In this document: positions 12,021-24,099 of the stretch, piece by piece
How the letters are laid out: the number at the start of each line of letters is the position of its first letter
Position numbering within the stretch: position 1 is the first letter of the stretch
Source: Labia minor
Lineage: Eukaryota; Arthropoda; Insecta; Dermaptera; Spongiphoridae
Assembly: GCA_963082975.1 (NCBI GenBank)
Contig: OY720345.1
Location: 14,844,491 to 14,908,490 of the forward strand
Reading direction: 5' to 3'
Length of the DNA stretch: 64,000 nucleotides
The notes under the pieces: generated by a model
Seen by the model: the letters and a program-made list of their open reading frames with translations, nothing else
Database searches by the model: none
What the model was told of the DNA's origin: nothing
Translations under genes and position numbers: made by a program

Positions 12021-12425
12021 ATGCCGAAAAAAAATAACGACCAAAATTTAGACGATATTATTTATTTCATACACCGTTCACTACTGGTTTATAGCCACAC
12101 AGGTGCTAATGCACTTGAACGAGGCGAAGATAAAATCCCTCTAATTCTCGGGGGAGATTTTAATGTAAATTTTGGATCTGATGATTCGTTGCCGTTGATC
12201 AACTTTCTTCGAGAAACATTTGGTCTGCTTATAAATAACGATCCCAAGGAATCAACAACAAAATCTGGAACTACAATAGATGCTGTTTTTACACGTTATA
12301 TAGAAAATATCGAATCACGAACATATATATCTTATTTTAGTTATCACAAGCCATTAATATCAGTATTACCAATTGAAGCACCAACCGACAATAGTACAGG
12401 CAATGTAGATATGATGATAGAGTAG
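12021..12425 (+). pseudogene. Endonuclease-domain fragment of a mobile element (Helentron-like)
   Basis: From the ATG at 12,021 the frame encodes about 134 residues. They contain PLILGGDFNVNFGSDDSLPL, then DPKESTTKSGTTIDAVFTR and YFSYHKPL. GGDFN and the TIDAVF/SYHKP blocks are the C-terminal motifs of the endonuclease/exonuclease/phosphatase fold. The upstream residues YFIHRSLLVYSH also fit this group. From general knowledge, close relatives of this version are found in arthropods attached to Rep/PIF1-helicase proteins of Helentrons; that link is my inference. No Rep or helicase motif is visible nearby, so this is a detached fragment. The frame is open further upstream (11,856), but that part looks non-coding. 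Confidence 0.55.
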
Positions 12426-12629
12426 ATAATAATAATAATAAAGCGAATATTTGTTACGAAAATTTTATACTGTTATATGTCTTTCGAAATGATCCCTTTA
12501 TTTTTCTCTATTTCTCTCTCACTCACACTCTCAACTAAAATTTATCTTATTCTCTAGATTGTAAGAAGTTTCACTTCCGCCACGTGTACGATGCTGCACA
12601 TTTTGCTTTTTTTTTTTTTTCTTTTGTTT

Positions 12630-12925
12630 TTCTGTTGTAATTTTTATTTTGTACATCCTCTAGCCCAAATAAGGGGAGAATAGAGATATACCTGGATCTG
12701 TATATGATCTCTTAAATGGATAAATAGATAAATAAAATAATCCAGCTGAGATCTTACATATTTAAATAAATAGAAATTTGTTTTTGATTTCTTTTTTTTT
12801 GTATCCTTTCTCTTGCTATTTTTTTTATTTTTTGTAAATCCTCTACCCCAAATAGGGAGAGGATAGATATATACTGGGTTGTATATAATCTCTTTAATTA
12901 AATAAATAATAATAAAATAATATAT
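12630..12925 (+). repeat. Non-LTR retrotransposon 3' tail, present twice in tandem
   Basis: The segment TACATCCTCTAGCCCAAATA..GGGAGAATAGAGATATACCTGG..GTATATGATCTCTT followed by a TAAATAAAATAA tail occurs at about 12,650-12,745. It recurs in diverged form at 12,830-12,920. The untemplated-looking TAA-rich tails suit CR1/jockey-like 3' ends. Nothing coding is present. Confidence 0.5.
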
Positions 12926-12929
12926 TATT

Positions 12930-15900
12930 GTATAAATATGATGTAAGTATGATGATTGTATAAATTATACCATCAAAATTAAATATAATCTCATACATTT
13001 TGATTATAAAACCATTCAACAATTTTATTCTTAAAATTGATTTATGTTTAATACTATATTTAACATGAGAATTCATTTAGGTAAAGCTCTTAAAAGAACG
13101 TGACATAAATAAAAAGTTACATCTTTCCCTTAAATTTCTCTTAAACACATGTTCACATGTTTAAAAATCTCATTCATTCCTTTCGAATACAAACTATTAT
13201 AAATCTAAATTGATGAATCGAAACAAAAATAAAAGAAAAAAAAAATAGGGACACCCTTCTAGGAATATTACAAGTAAAAAAGTAGTTAGCTAAAGCAAAA
13301 AGCACGTACAAATGTTCTCACAAACTACTAAAAAATTTTAAATTTTTAAAAACAATGATAGGAAATTTTAGAAGAAATTCTTAATTTTAATATTTAAAAA
13401 AAAAAATTTTAAATCTACTATTCATTCTTATTTTTTGGATTATATATTATTATCAGTTGATATTTGAATATCATAATTTTATGATTCAAATAAAAGTAAT
13501 GGTCTTATAATTTAATAGAGTGGAAAAAATATATATATATATTTTGTTGTTGAAAGTTACACTCCATATAAATTTGATTGTTTTTAAAAATATGATTTTT
13601 GTTAAAGTATGTAACTACCATGAAGATGTTTACTTTGAATTAATATATTTATTGATTATATACCTAAAATTAAATTAATTAAATATAAATTCATTTTTCT
13701 TATATTTCTATGTTCCTATAATATATTTTTTTTTATAATCGCTACACGATAAATTTGAAATTAATAAATACAATATTTCAATATTAGTATTAGTTTGATT
13801 GGGGTTAGAGTGGGTGACCCCGAACATTAATAAATGAATTTCTAAATAATAATTTTCATTTAATAATAAAATAAATACCTCGTTCATAGAGACAATCACT
13901 AAAAACTACCATCAAATATTTAAATAAATCACTAATGTTGTAGACGAGAGTCTTGTAAATTATAATTTAATTAAAATTCATAAAATTACAAATCCCATTT
14001 CCCTTCAGGTAAATGAAGAAAATGGATAAAACGTATTTTTAGTATTCTCAAATGAGTTTAAGTTGAAATTTGAATAATTTTATTAAAATATACCACATAT
14101 AAACATATAAACAAATTTTAGTTTTTAGATTTTCTTATTTCAACTTTTTTAATAAAACAAAAAAATAATAAATTTATAAACTTATTCATATAAAAAGAAA
14201 TGATAACACTATAAATTCTACATGTCATTTACCTAATGACTAGTCAATCATGTCAGAAAGGTCCGACTCTTTCACATTTCTTTGTTTTATAGTAAATAAG
14301 TTTTTGTTCAAATAAAATATTGAACTTTTATAAAAATCATATATATATATAATAAAATATATAATATATATATTTATTTATTTATTCATTCATGGATTAT
14401 TCTTATTCCTAATAATAATCCTTATTAATTAATATATTCTTCACCTCCTAATCCAAATAAACAATATTATTAATCAGTGAGTTCTGGAAATTGTTAACAA
14501 TTTTCATTATGGAATTTTTCCCTTTTTCTTCGGTAAAATGAACACAATGTGCAAAAAATGGAATAACGTAGCCATTCAGGAGAAAAACATTGAATGAATG
14601 CATCCAGGTGTGTGTGTGTGTGTGTGTGTGAGCGCCTCCCCTTCCCCTTTGTTCATCCTTTGTACCCTTTAATCAATGTCAACCTGTTGGAGGCAGGTGA
14701 AATTTGTTTTTTTTTCTTAAAATCCCTTCACATGCATGTATACACAATAATTATAGGTGTTGGTATAAGATTCCAAGACATCAGCAATCAAATTTTACTC
14801 ATTTTTATATGTATGTATAATATAATTAGAATCCTGAGAGTAGGGTCTTTTAAATTGTTTCTAATTACACATAAGAATTAATTAGACCACTATTCAATTT
14901 CAAGCATAAAAAAATTAAAAATATTATATTTGTTTAACCCTAGAAGTGATAGTATCAAAAGCTTAACCATAAGAATTCCCACATAATAATTAAAATTTTT
15001 ATATAAAAGATACAAAATAGTATACCCTTTGATGAAAAATAAGCATTTGGTTTAAACTCCTTAAATTAAAATTGAATTTGTTAAAATATTCCCAAAAATG
15101 AAGAATAAAAATATTTTTTCATTCCAATATTAACAAATGAAAAATATTTCTCTTGCTTGGTTGAAGGAAAATATTTTTAATTATGAATTGTAAATTGGAA
15201 AAATATGTTTAACATTTTAGAAACAATCTGCTAAAATGATTAACATAGGAGGGCTCACGACCTTTATTCTCGTTAGAACAATTGTTTAGGTAATAAAATA
15301 GATGCACGATTTCAAAAGGTTCTATTCATGCTAAGTTTTATGATAAAATTTAAAATTGAATCGTCTAAAATGGCACAATAATTTGTAGAGAATCATCTGA
15401 TGACAATATTAGATCATCTTATCCATTGAGGATGTGGTAATAAATTTAAATAATCTATTCATTTATTTTAAATAACATTCAACTTTGGATAAATTTTATT
15501 TCCCCTAAGGAAAACATTAAATATTTTAATCTATAATATTCTGACACACACACACACAGTTGACGATAAATCTGAAAATAATAGAAGATACACAAGGTAC
15601 ATATATTTAAAAGATTTCCTTTCAAGTGTAAAGTCAGAGCAAATGGCTATAATTAGTCAAAGGATAAATAATGTTATAAAAGTTTTTTTCCAAAATAGAA
15701 ATTTTATTAATTTCTATAATTAGAATTTATCATATTTAAATCCTTTTAAAGTGAAAGAGAAACCGGAGTATATATATATATATATATATATACTTATATG
15801 TATTAAAATTTTTAATAGAAACAAGATATCATAATGTATGTTAATGGATACAATGCAGGTCAATTGGATGGACGATTTCCAGGCTCCATTTGATGATGAT

Positions 15901-18730
15901 AATAAGTTTATATTTATATAAACGAAAATACACTTAAATAAAATATCAAATCTATGAAGCGGTAAATTTAGTTATATCCTATTAAAATAATAAAGAGTGG
16001 ATTCATTTTTAGAATTATATTATATATGAATCTAGTATCTTAAATGAGTAAACTTTTAATTTTAGAAAACTGAAATACCACTACTATATATATATATATT
16101 ATATTGTGATGTTTTTTCATTCTTTCTTCACTTTTTTAGGTTTTAAATGTCATTGAAGAATGTCAGAGTATCTTAGGCCCACCCTCCGCTTTATCCCATT
16201 TTCATCATCGTAGTATATCTTTTCTAATTAAATTTAAAGATTGGACTGACAGCTCTCGTTGAAACATTGTATCTATTCGAAAATTTAACCTAAATTTTTT
16301 TAAACTATTTTCAATTTATAAATGAAACTGAATAATAATAATTTAAAAATGAAATCAATACGTTAAATGTAAGTTATAATAAACACAGTTTTAAGTTTCA
16401 AGATAAATCAAAATCAATTTTCCTAGATAAATTTCAAAGTTTCAAGATAAATTTCCATTAAACTTAATTAGATTAATAAAAATTTATCTTGACACTTACA
16501 CCCGTGTATTTTAATAACCTACCTTTAACCTATTGATTTTATTATTCATTTTCCGTACCATGAATAAATTTAAAATTGTTAAAAAAAATTCAGGTTAAGC
16601 CCCCCATAAGACCTTAATAATATAATAAAGTATTTAATAATATATAAATTACTATAGTATGAAAAAGATTATGAATTCAATTTAATATACAAATGAATGG
16701 ATGTCTTTTCATTTTAAAATGAGGTAAATGAAAAAAAAGAGAATCCTATTAATGGCATTCGTCTTTGACCTCTCACTACGCAATTCATGCACCATCTCTA
16801 TCACGACGAAAAATCATGCTCACCTGTTGGGGTTTCATCCTTCTAGTTTCGTAAGCAAATACACTAATATTAAGAATACAAATAATTAAAGGTTTCCTAA
16901 GAAAAATTATATACCTACATATAAATACATGTACAAACTTTATAGTGATGACTATTAATGTATTTTAAATATTTTCTTGAAATAGATGAATTAGTTTTAT
17001 AGAAAAAAGTTTTATCTGAAAAAGAATAAAACTATATCTTATGTTGTTTCGAAGTTTTCGAAATTATTTTTTATTTAATCTTTATAAATACATATTAATA
17101 AAGATAAATAATAATTATAAAAATAAAGAAAACTTTCAATTTTTATTAAATCTAATATATTTATATATATATTTTGATTTAAAAGTGTTTACGTACTTTT
17201 ACATTTCAAATAGAATTAATGATTTTGCATAAATGTATTTGACGTTCAAAGAATATATTTATTTCTTGTTTGAATAATAGTAAGACAATCCCATATTATA
17301 TAAGAGATAATGTCCGTCATTTGTGAGAATTCTAACACAAAAGACTTTCCTATATTGTATATTTAAATAAACGATAATTCAAAGACATTATTATCAAAAA
17401 GAAAAGAAAAAAATATTAAATATCATCCCTGACCGCAATATTTTTTTTAAATAGAGAATTAGGAAATATCTTTTTATTTTTAATTTTAAAAATCTTAACA
17501 ATTACTTTAAGATTATTATTAAAAGTTTCTCATTATTTGAATTTGAATTATGAAAGTAAAAAATACAAACCTTAAAATATTTTTTATAAAAAATATATTT
17601 TAAGATTGATAAAAAAAATGGAATTTTTAATCAGGTATTTTTGAAAATTAGAAAGTAAATTTTTATCATAGAAATTTTTAATAAAAAATTTCTTTAAAAG
17701 CTTCCTGAACCTTAACTTAACTGAAAAGATCTATAAATCTAAGTATTTACTATCCATTAATATAATTGGTATTCGCCTTTCTTTCTTTTGTTTATATTTG
17801 ACTATATGAATTATTTTCTGCAAAATTATGAATAATATTAAATACGTTGATATTGAAACATGTTTGGAATTAATTTTTGATCGTCTTTGATCATAATATA
17901 TGATTATTTCCTAAAATAGACAATGATTGTGATCTTTTGTCGCCCACGGAAGTGTTTCGGGTCGGTGACGGCAAAGTTGGATGGATGCTCTTTCCTGTCT
18001 TGTTCTAGATCTATTATAATTTTTTCAACAGCTAACTTCTTTCCTATTGCACACTAATTTCCTTAAATAAATTTAATTTTTGCACTTTTCGCACTAATAA
18101 CGTCATATTTAAACGTTAGGATATGTTTTTATAAATAATATTAAAATAGAGATAAAAGTTTAAAAAAATATTCATTTGATGTTTCAATTTTAAAATATTA
18201 TTTCTAAAAATAGTAATTGATAATTTCATAATATTTATTCACTCTTAACATATTTTCCGATTTACAACAATAAAATCGATATCTATAAAACCAATTAATA
18301 AATATCAAAGTTTATGAACTTATGATAAACTTCAAAAATAATAATTTATAATTAAAATTCAATCAATTAATTATAAAATAAATATGATTTAGAAAGCAAT
18401 TTATCATTGAATCAACAGACAGACGCCTGGATTATCTCTGGTTGATGGTTGCATCATTAATGCAATTTCAAAGACAAACAAACTTTCTTGAGTTAGGTTA
18501 TTGAAATATTAAAATCAATTGATTTATGTTATATGAATGATACGAATGCCACTTTATATTGTTGTCAACTCTTATTAGATTTATTTAAATATCTTTCAAG
18601 CATAATGATGGAATAAAATAGAAATGGATCGGTATTATAGATACTTTATTATAAAAAAAATATAAATTTTTATTTTTATAAATATGAATTGGAAAAAACT
18701 ATCTATTCTTTTTTTAAAGAAAACTTGAAT
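12930..18730. other. Gene-free AT-rich stretch with simple repeats
   Basis: I recognise no gene here. It holds (TG)n at 14,608-14,630, (CA)n near 15,543, (TA)n at 15,769-15,790 and 16,085-16,100, and long low-complexity A/T. More complex, non-repeated islands stand out at about 14,510-14,720, 16,150-16,260, 16,740-16,850 and 17,920-18,020. Open frames in this stretch (for example 14,594-14,881 and 17,041-17,232) have low-complexity translations and are not supported. If the GRAF gene model holds, this is intronic. Confidence 0.5.
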
Positions 18731-18746
18731 ATAGTATCAATTAGAA

Positions 18747-19461
18747 CAGGGTTGTCTAAACTATAACCATTTGAGGGTCACATTGCAAATAATATAAATA
18801 TAAAAATTTTTTATAAAATAACGTTTTTCCAATGGACTAAAAAGAATAAAATAATTTTTCTATAAGCCTGATAAAGTTTATGGATGAATTGCTTCATATT
18901 CAACTAAAAACGTTTTGCTTTGTTTTTTTTTCACTTGGGGACATATATAAAAAAATAATCTTTTCTATATGCCATTTGAGGGGGGAAAAACCATCTTCAT
19001 TGGCGTTACATCTGATTAATAAGAATTCATCATTAATTTTAATGCTATAAGATATTTTTAATTAAATTCAAAATGAAAATCTATACTGAAATCAATATTT
19101 ATCATTCAGAATCCGTTGAAAAAAAATTAATCGGAGCAATACAAAAGGAGTTAGTTACTAAAAGTAATTAATCGTTAATTAATTGCAATTAATTAATTAT
19201 AATTCAATTATATTTCTTCTATACCTTTAAGGGATTCATTGAAATATCTATGAAAATTTTCAAAAGTCTATCTCAATAAAAAGTCGATGAAAAATCGATT
19301 TCAATTTGTCAAAAGAGCGAACAGACAGACAGAGAGACAGAGAGACAGACGCCAAGTGAAGTTAAGAAATAAAAAAAAATATGCTGGGCCGCACATAAAG
19401 TCTGATCCCAAAATTATTTTACCTTTTCAAAGGGTTTTAGGCCGCAGTTTAAACACCTCTG
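18747..19461. mobile_element. hAT-type non-autonomous element, 715 bp, with 8-bp target duplication
   Basis: The left end CAGGGTTGTCTAAACTATAA and the right end GCAGTTTAAACACCTCTG are inverted repeats. The element is flanked by the exact duplication AATTAGAA (18,739-18,746 and 19,462-19,469). Its ends and the TATGCTGGGCCGCACATAAA block match the 199-bp element at 57,585. An 8-bp duplication with CAG...CTG ends is the hAT signature. The internal part has no transposase frame; the frame at 19,287-19,484 is repeat sequence. Confidence 0.8.
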
Positions 19462-20099
19462 AATTAGAATGTGTTTTCATATGAATATATGATATTAAAT
19501 AAATAAATAAATAAATATTGTCTCTATCTAAACTAATCTAATCAATTTAAAACTGCCATTTGGTGTCACACTTGAGATGCGTAATTGCTATAAATATTTA
19601 AAATAATAATAATATGAAGCTAAATTATGATGAGGTATATCTTACAAATCTCACTTAAATTTTTGGGTCCAAAGTTTTTTTCTAGAAAATAATTTTTGTT
19701 ACTGATGAGTTTTACTATATAATAGCGTTAAAAATCAGGTATTTGGTTCAGAATAGAAAATGGTGTGAAATTATTAAATAACTACTACTACTAGTATCAA
19801 TAAATATTAATTCAATATATCATATACCCAGAAAAAAGCTAAAACGTTTCGATATGCTTACTTTCCAAAAAAAAAATTACACATTTGAATGGTTTTAGTC
19901 AAGGATTTAATAAAAGAACGATTAAGTCAGAGAATAGTTCGTAATCCTACCTCAATCAGGAGGAATAATTCTAGAATATAAATGTATTTTCATCTAATCC
20001 TATTGGTGTTGTTTCAGCCTCCAACCTTTCTCGTCTATCCTTGTACAATGAATCTTAAAAACAATAATTAATCATTGGAAAATATTTTATAAAATTTAT

Positions 20100-20156
20100 T
20101 TTGAAACGATTTCATTCATTCATTCATTCATGGCCATAGCCTTATAAGATTCCATA

Positions 20157-20193
<37 letters not shown>

Positions 20194-20195
20194 CC
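20100..20195. repeat. (CATT)n and (TA)n microsatellites
   Basis: A short ATTC/CATT tetranucleotide run at about 20,110-20,131 is followed by about 32 bases of TA repeat at 20,160-20,191. Confidence 0.9.
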
Positions 20196-20634
20196 TTCTC
20201 TATCTCCCTTGCTACGTATCTAAAAATATATGAAGTTAAATAAATGATAATGAAATCCAAATATTAAAAAGATAAATGCTTCAGATAAAAAATATATTTG
20301 GTAAAGGTAGAAAAAATATTTTTTATAATAATTATAATTCGAAAATTGTTTGAATTGATAAACGAGATTAAAAAAAATTTCTATCTTTTTGTTTGGTTTA
20401 TTCTATTGAATAAAGAGATTTGAGCAATAAGAAGATTGTTGATGTCTAAATGATAATCAAAAATTTAATCTGGGAATAAAAAAAATATTTGTATGAAAAT
20501 TTCTCATAATTAAAATTCAAAGTGAATTCTAATAAGTAAAAGAAATTTGTATAATAATATTAATATTTTTATATAGTTATACGTGTATTTATTCCTATTT
20601 ATTCATACCATTTATGAAAATATTTGTTTTATAT

Positions 20635-21155
20635 AGTACCCGGTTCAAATAATTTAAAAGAACATAAATTAAAAAAAAATAGTCATAAAACATACACCCC
20701 TTAAACGTACGTATTAATGCACTAAAGGACAGAAAAGTATGGCCAGTATGACGCTGTCTGACGTAGTTGTTGACGTCATTTAAATTTTCTATTTTAAATT
20801 AAGAAAAAACCAATAAACGTTCTGAAACAATTTCAATTAATTTAAAAGTACGTATTAATGCACTGAAAGACAGATATTCATATAATATAAATATTTTTAA
20901 TTTAATTTTATTTATAATATTTTGTATTTAAGGAAGCACTGTCTGGCGTAGTTCCTGACGATATTTAAATTCCAAATTTTAAATTAAGAAAAACTAATAA
21001 AGATGATTTTTCCCGAGCCTGAAACCAATACAGATTGATTTTTCTATATAAAAATTATCTATAGTGTGAATGTCAAAAAAATCCTTCGAGTGGTTTAATA
21101 TTTCAAAAATACAAATATATGTATATATACAATTTTTGCTATTATATTAAGATAA
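20635..21155 (+). repeat. Unclassified interspersed repeat (copy 2)
   Basis: This is collinear with 3,170-3,750 from GTACCCGGTTCA to the AGTGTGAATGTCAAAAAAATC and TTAAGATAAGATAC ending. It contains two diverged versions of the CACTGTCTG-CGTAGTT-TGACG segment, as the first copy does. Confidence 0.55.
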
Positions 21156-21867
21156 GATACATTTAAAGGAATTAATATAATTATATAAATGATTGTCTTC
21201 TTGAATTATTTTATTTTTATTATTATATAATTACATTTTAATTTATAATAATGAATCGAAATCCGATTATAAGCAAATAACAAACTGAAAAATCTAATAA
21301 AAAAATGTATAAGCAACTTATAAGAAAGCAACATGATAAAAGATTTATTAATAAATAATATTGATTAAGTAGATAAACAGTTTAATTGGAGGAGAATGAA
21401 TGATTTCAGTCATTGATGATTTTTTTATAAAAGAGTATAGACGAAGAGGGAAAAGGGAGAGAAAGGAGATTTTGTCGATTCGGACATCCGTCCAGTACAA
21501 ACAGCCGGAACTGACAGAGGACCACAAATGGGAACAATAAACCCCATTCTATATTTATTCACTATCGCCTAACACCAATTTTATCTATAATAAATAAATA
21601 AAAAAACCTTGATAGATAAATAAGATTTTGTTTGAAAAAATGAAATCGATGGCTTGGAAATATTATCCTGACATGAGAACGAAGAGATGTCAATAAAGAA
21701 AAAAAAATGTTTAATCAAATAGAAAAAAATTAACCGAGATGGGAGTATTATAATACATTTATTTTTAGTCCATAATGAAATTAATCAAATCTATACAAAA
21801 ATAAAGGTATATTTAATATAAATAATAAATAGATTTTATTAGTAATTCAATTTCATATGGTCTATTA

Positions 21868-22149
21868 AAACCTCTGACTTTTGTATGTCCTACGCAAGGA
21901 CAACGCCTATCAAGCCTGTTATGTCAATGAGGTGTCCTATGATCAGTAGAACGGGTCCTCTCAACCTTTTCCTTGATTTTCTTGATCGGAGGCGCTATCA
22001 AGTAGCTTTTCTCCAATGTTGTTCCCGGAGGCTGGGTTGACTGCGTCTCATAGACCCCAGCTAGGGAAATTCCCTTGCCAGGCCCGGAACTTGAACCCGG
22101 GGCCATGTGAATGTGAGGCAGGTTCACTACCCACACACCCAATGGCGCC
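21868..22149 (-). mobile_element. tRNA-derived SINE, copy 1
   Basis: On the minus strand it reads GGCGCCATTGGGTGTGTGGG and then a GGTTCAAGTTCCGGGCC segment, which fits a polymerase III B box. A tRNA-unrelated body follows (CCCAGCCTCCGGGAACAACA ... TTGAGAGGACCCG). It is about 90% alike by eye to the plus-strand copy at 35,798. A chance open frame (22,142-21,924) translates the SINE itself. It is a SINE and not a tRNA gene, because the anticodon and acceptor arms do not fold properly. Confidence 0.8.
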
Positions 22150-22739
22150 TTTATTCATATGGTCTATTATTAGATAAAAATTTAAATATTTTCTTCTCGT
22201 TCTTTCTCATTATTTTTAGTTTTATTGTGTATTTGAAAATTTATAGGTATATTAAAAAAAATAAATAAAATTGAATCTAGATCTTTTAAAAACTAACTTT
22301 CCTTTATAGTAGTTCAATTTCAATCAAATAAATTAGAAAAATTTGTATATCAAATATAGAATATTAAAATGAATGAAGAATATAGTTTGTCATTATCATT
22401 AAACTGTCAACAATTTTTTCAATGAAAGTACATAAGGTATGAATAATAAAAATTATTATATATATTTATCAGCTGACACATGAATAGCTACAATGAAATG
22501 TATCCATAAATTGGAGCAATTTCAATTTTTGTCTTTAAATTATTGTTTCCTGTCATTTTCATTAATAAAGTTTCATAATATGACATCATTATTAACCTTC
22601 TCATTGCAGTTTATGTATAGATATTTTTTATTTGTTCCTATAGAATTACAAATTAATATACGTAAATATGTATACTGTCTTTGATGAGATGTATTCAGTT
22701 AAATTCAATGATTAAAAAATTCAAATATTTTGAATTTTT

Positions 22740-23283
22740 ACTATCTTGCCAGATCACGAAAATTTTCGATGTCGAGATTTTGATGTTTTTATACGTTTTG
22801 AAGGCCCCTGAGTCATTTTCACTAATTGTAAGGTTGAGAAAAATGTGTGTGTGTATGTAAACAAGATGACGCAAAAACGGTTTGAGCTAGAATAATGAAA
22901 TTTGGTATAAGGGCATTATTCAAAATTCGTAGTTTTCTATCAACTTTTGAGAACTGTAGCTCATTCGGAAGAGGCCCACGTTTTCATTTTTTTTTCTCTA
23001 AACTGAAGGTAGAAATAAAGATATATGTCTGATAGTTTTTCACATGATTAAAAATTGTATAAAACTGCTATATATAGAATTTCAGCTTGATTGAATCGCT
23101 GAAAGTACGGGAATTAATTTTTTAACACTTCAAATCACGCGCCAGCACGTGAGTGGTGCCATCAACAAAGAGCCAAACACGTGCTGGTTTAATAAATATT
23201 ATTTATTAATTTTAATTTATAATTTATAATTAATTAAATTAAATTTAAATTAATATATGTTATTTAATCCAATTCAATTTTCG
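22740..23283 (+). mobile_element. Helentron-like element, copy 4, 3' truncated
   Basis: It begins ACTATCTTGCCAGATCACGA and runs through the CACATGATTAAAAATTGTAT and GAATTTCAGCTTGATTGAAT blocks. It stops in CCAATTCAATTTT, just before the 3' inverted repeat, where an hAT-type fragment begins. Confidence 0.7.
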
Positions 23284-23456
23284 ACTTTTTTTCTAAATTT
23301 TTTCAATTTGGTTCTGAAAAAAAAGCTAAGCCGCTTTTGGTATCACTTTTTTCAATATGGTAAACTTTTACACTTATCATTTTCTTTGTGAGCCGCCAAA
23401 TTTTTAAAACGTTAAAAGTGTGCCGCGGTAAAAAAAAAGATTGAGAATCACTGTTC
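23284..23456. mobile_element. hAT-type element fragment
   Basis: It matches the inner and right part of the 211-bp hAT element at 39,076 (CGACTTTTTTTCTAAATT, TCAATATGGTAAACTTTTAC, GTGTGCCGCGGTAAAAAAA, GAGAATCACTG). The left terminus (CAGTGATTCTC) is missing, because the sequence joins directly onto the broken Helentron-like copy. Confidence 0.65.
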
Positions 23457-23470
23457 TAAACTGGCGTAAA

Positions 23471-23739
23471 AATAGTTTTTCACATGATTAAAAATTGTAT
23501 AAAACTGCTATATATAGAATTTCGACTTGAATGAATCGCTGAAAGTATCGGAATTAATTTTTTAAATTTTTTAATACATTGATTGCCAATCACACGCCAG
23601 TACGTGATGTGGTGTTATCTACAAAAGTGCTAAACACGCGCTGGTTTAATAAATATTATTAATTAAATTTAATTTAAATATAATATATGTTAATTACTCC
23701 AAATCAAATTTGCGAGATAGTCGAGTGGAGACAGTCCAG
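23471..23739 (+). mobile_element. Helentron-like element, 3' half
   Basis: It starts inside the family at TAGTTTTTCACATGATT and carries the 3' inverted repeat TTGCGAGATAGT and the hairpin GTCGAGTGGAGACAGTCCAG. With the fragment before it and the hAT piece between, it forms a broken, partly duplicated copy. Confidence 0.7.
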
Positions 23740-24099
23740 ATTTTTTTTAAATGACTGAATTTCGGCATGATTTGTTTTTAGGTCAATCTTAAGTGCTCAA
23801 AAAAGTCAAACAAATTTAAATTAATCAGACAATAAACCAACAAAAGCATACATTTAGGAATATTCTATTAGAACTAAAATTTCTTTTAAAATTTTTGAAA
23901 AAGTTGAAAAGATAAAACTTTAAACTATAATTTAATTAATCATTAAGATTAACTCTATTAAATTTTAATTTATGTCAATAGTAGGTATTTATCTATAAAT
24001 CTATTAATGTTTTTGTAATATTTACTCTCTTGGTAATATTAATAAATATAGTTAGATTAGTGATTATGTTATTTCATAATGAAATATGAACAAAATTCG

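Noticed and set aside
14594-14881. Open frame of 95 codons starting MNASRCVCVCVCE
   Set aside because: It starts in a TG microsatellite, has no recognisable domain, and lies in intronic sequence.
21924-22142. Minus-strand open frame beginning MGVWVVNLPHIHMAPG
   Set aside because: It lies entirely inside the tRNA-derived SINE and is repeated, with stops, in the copy at 35,798.
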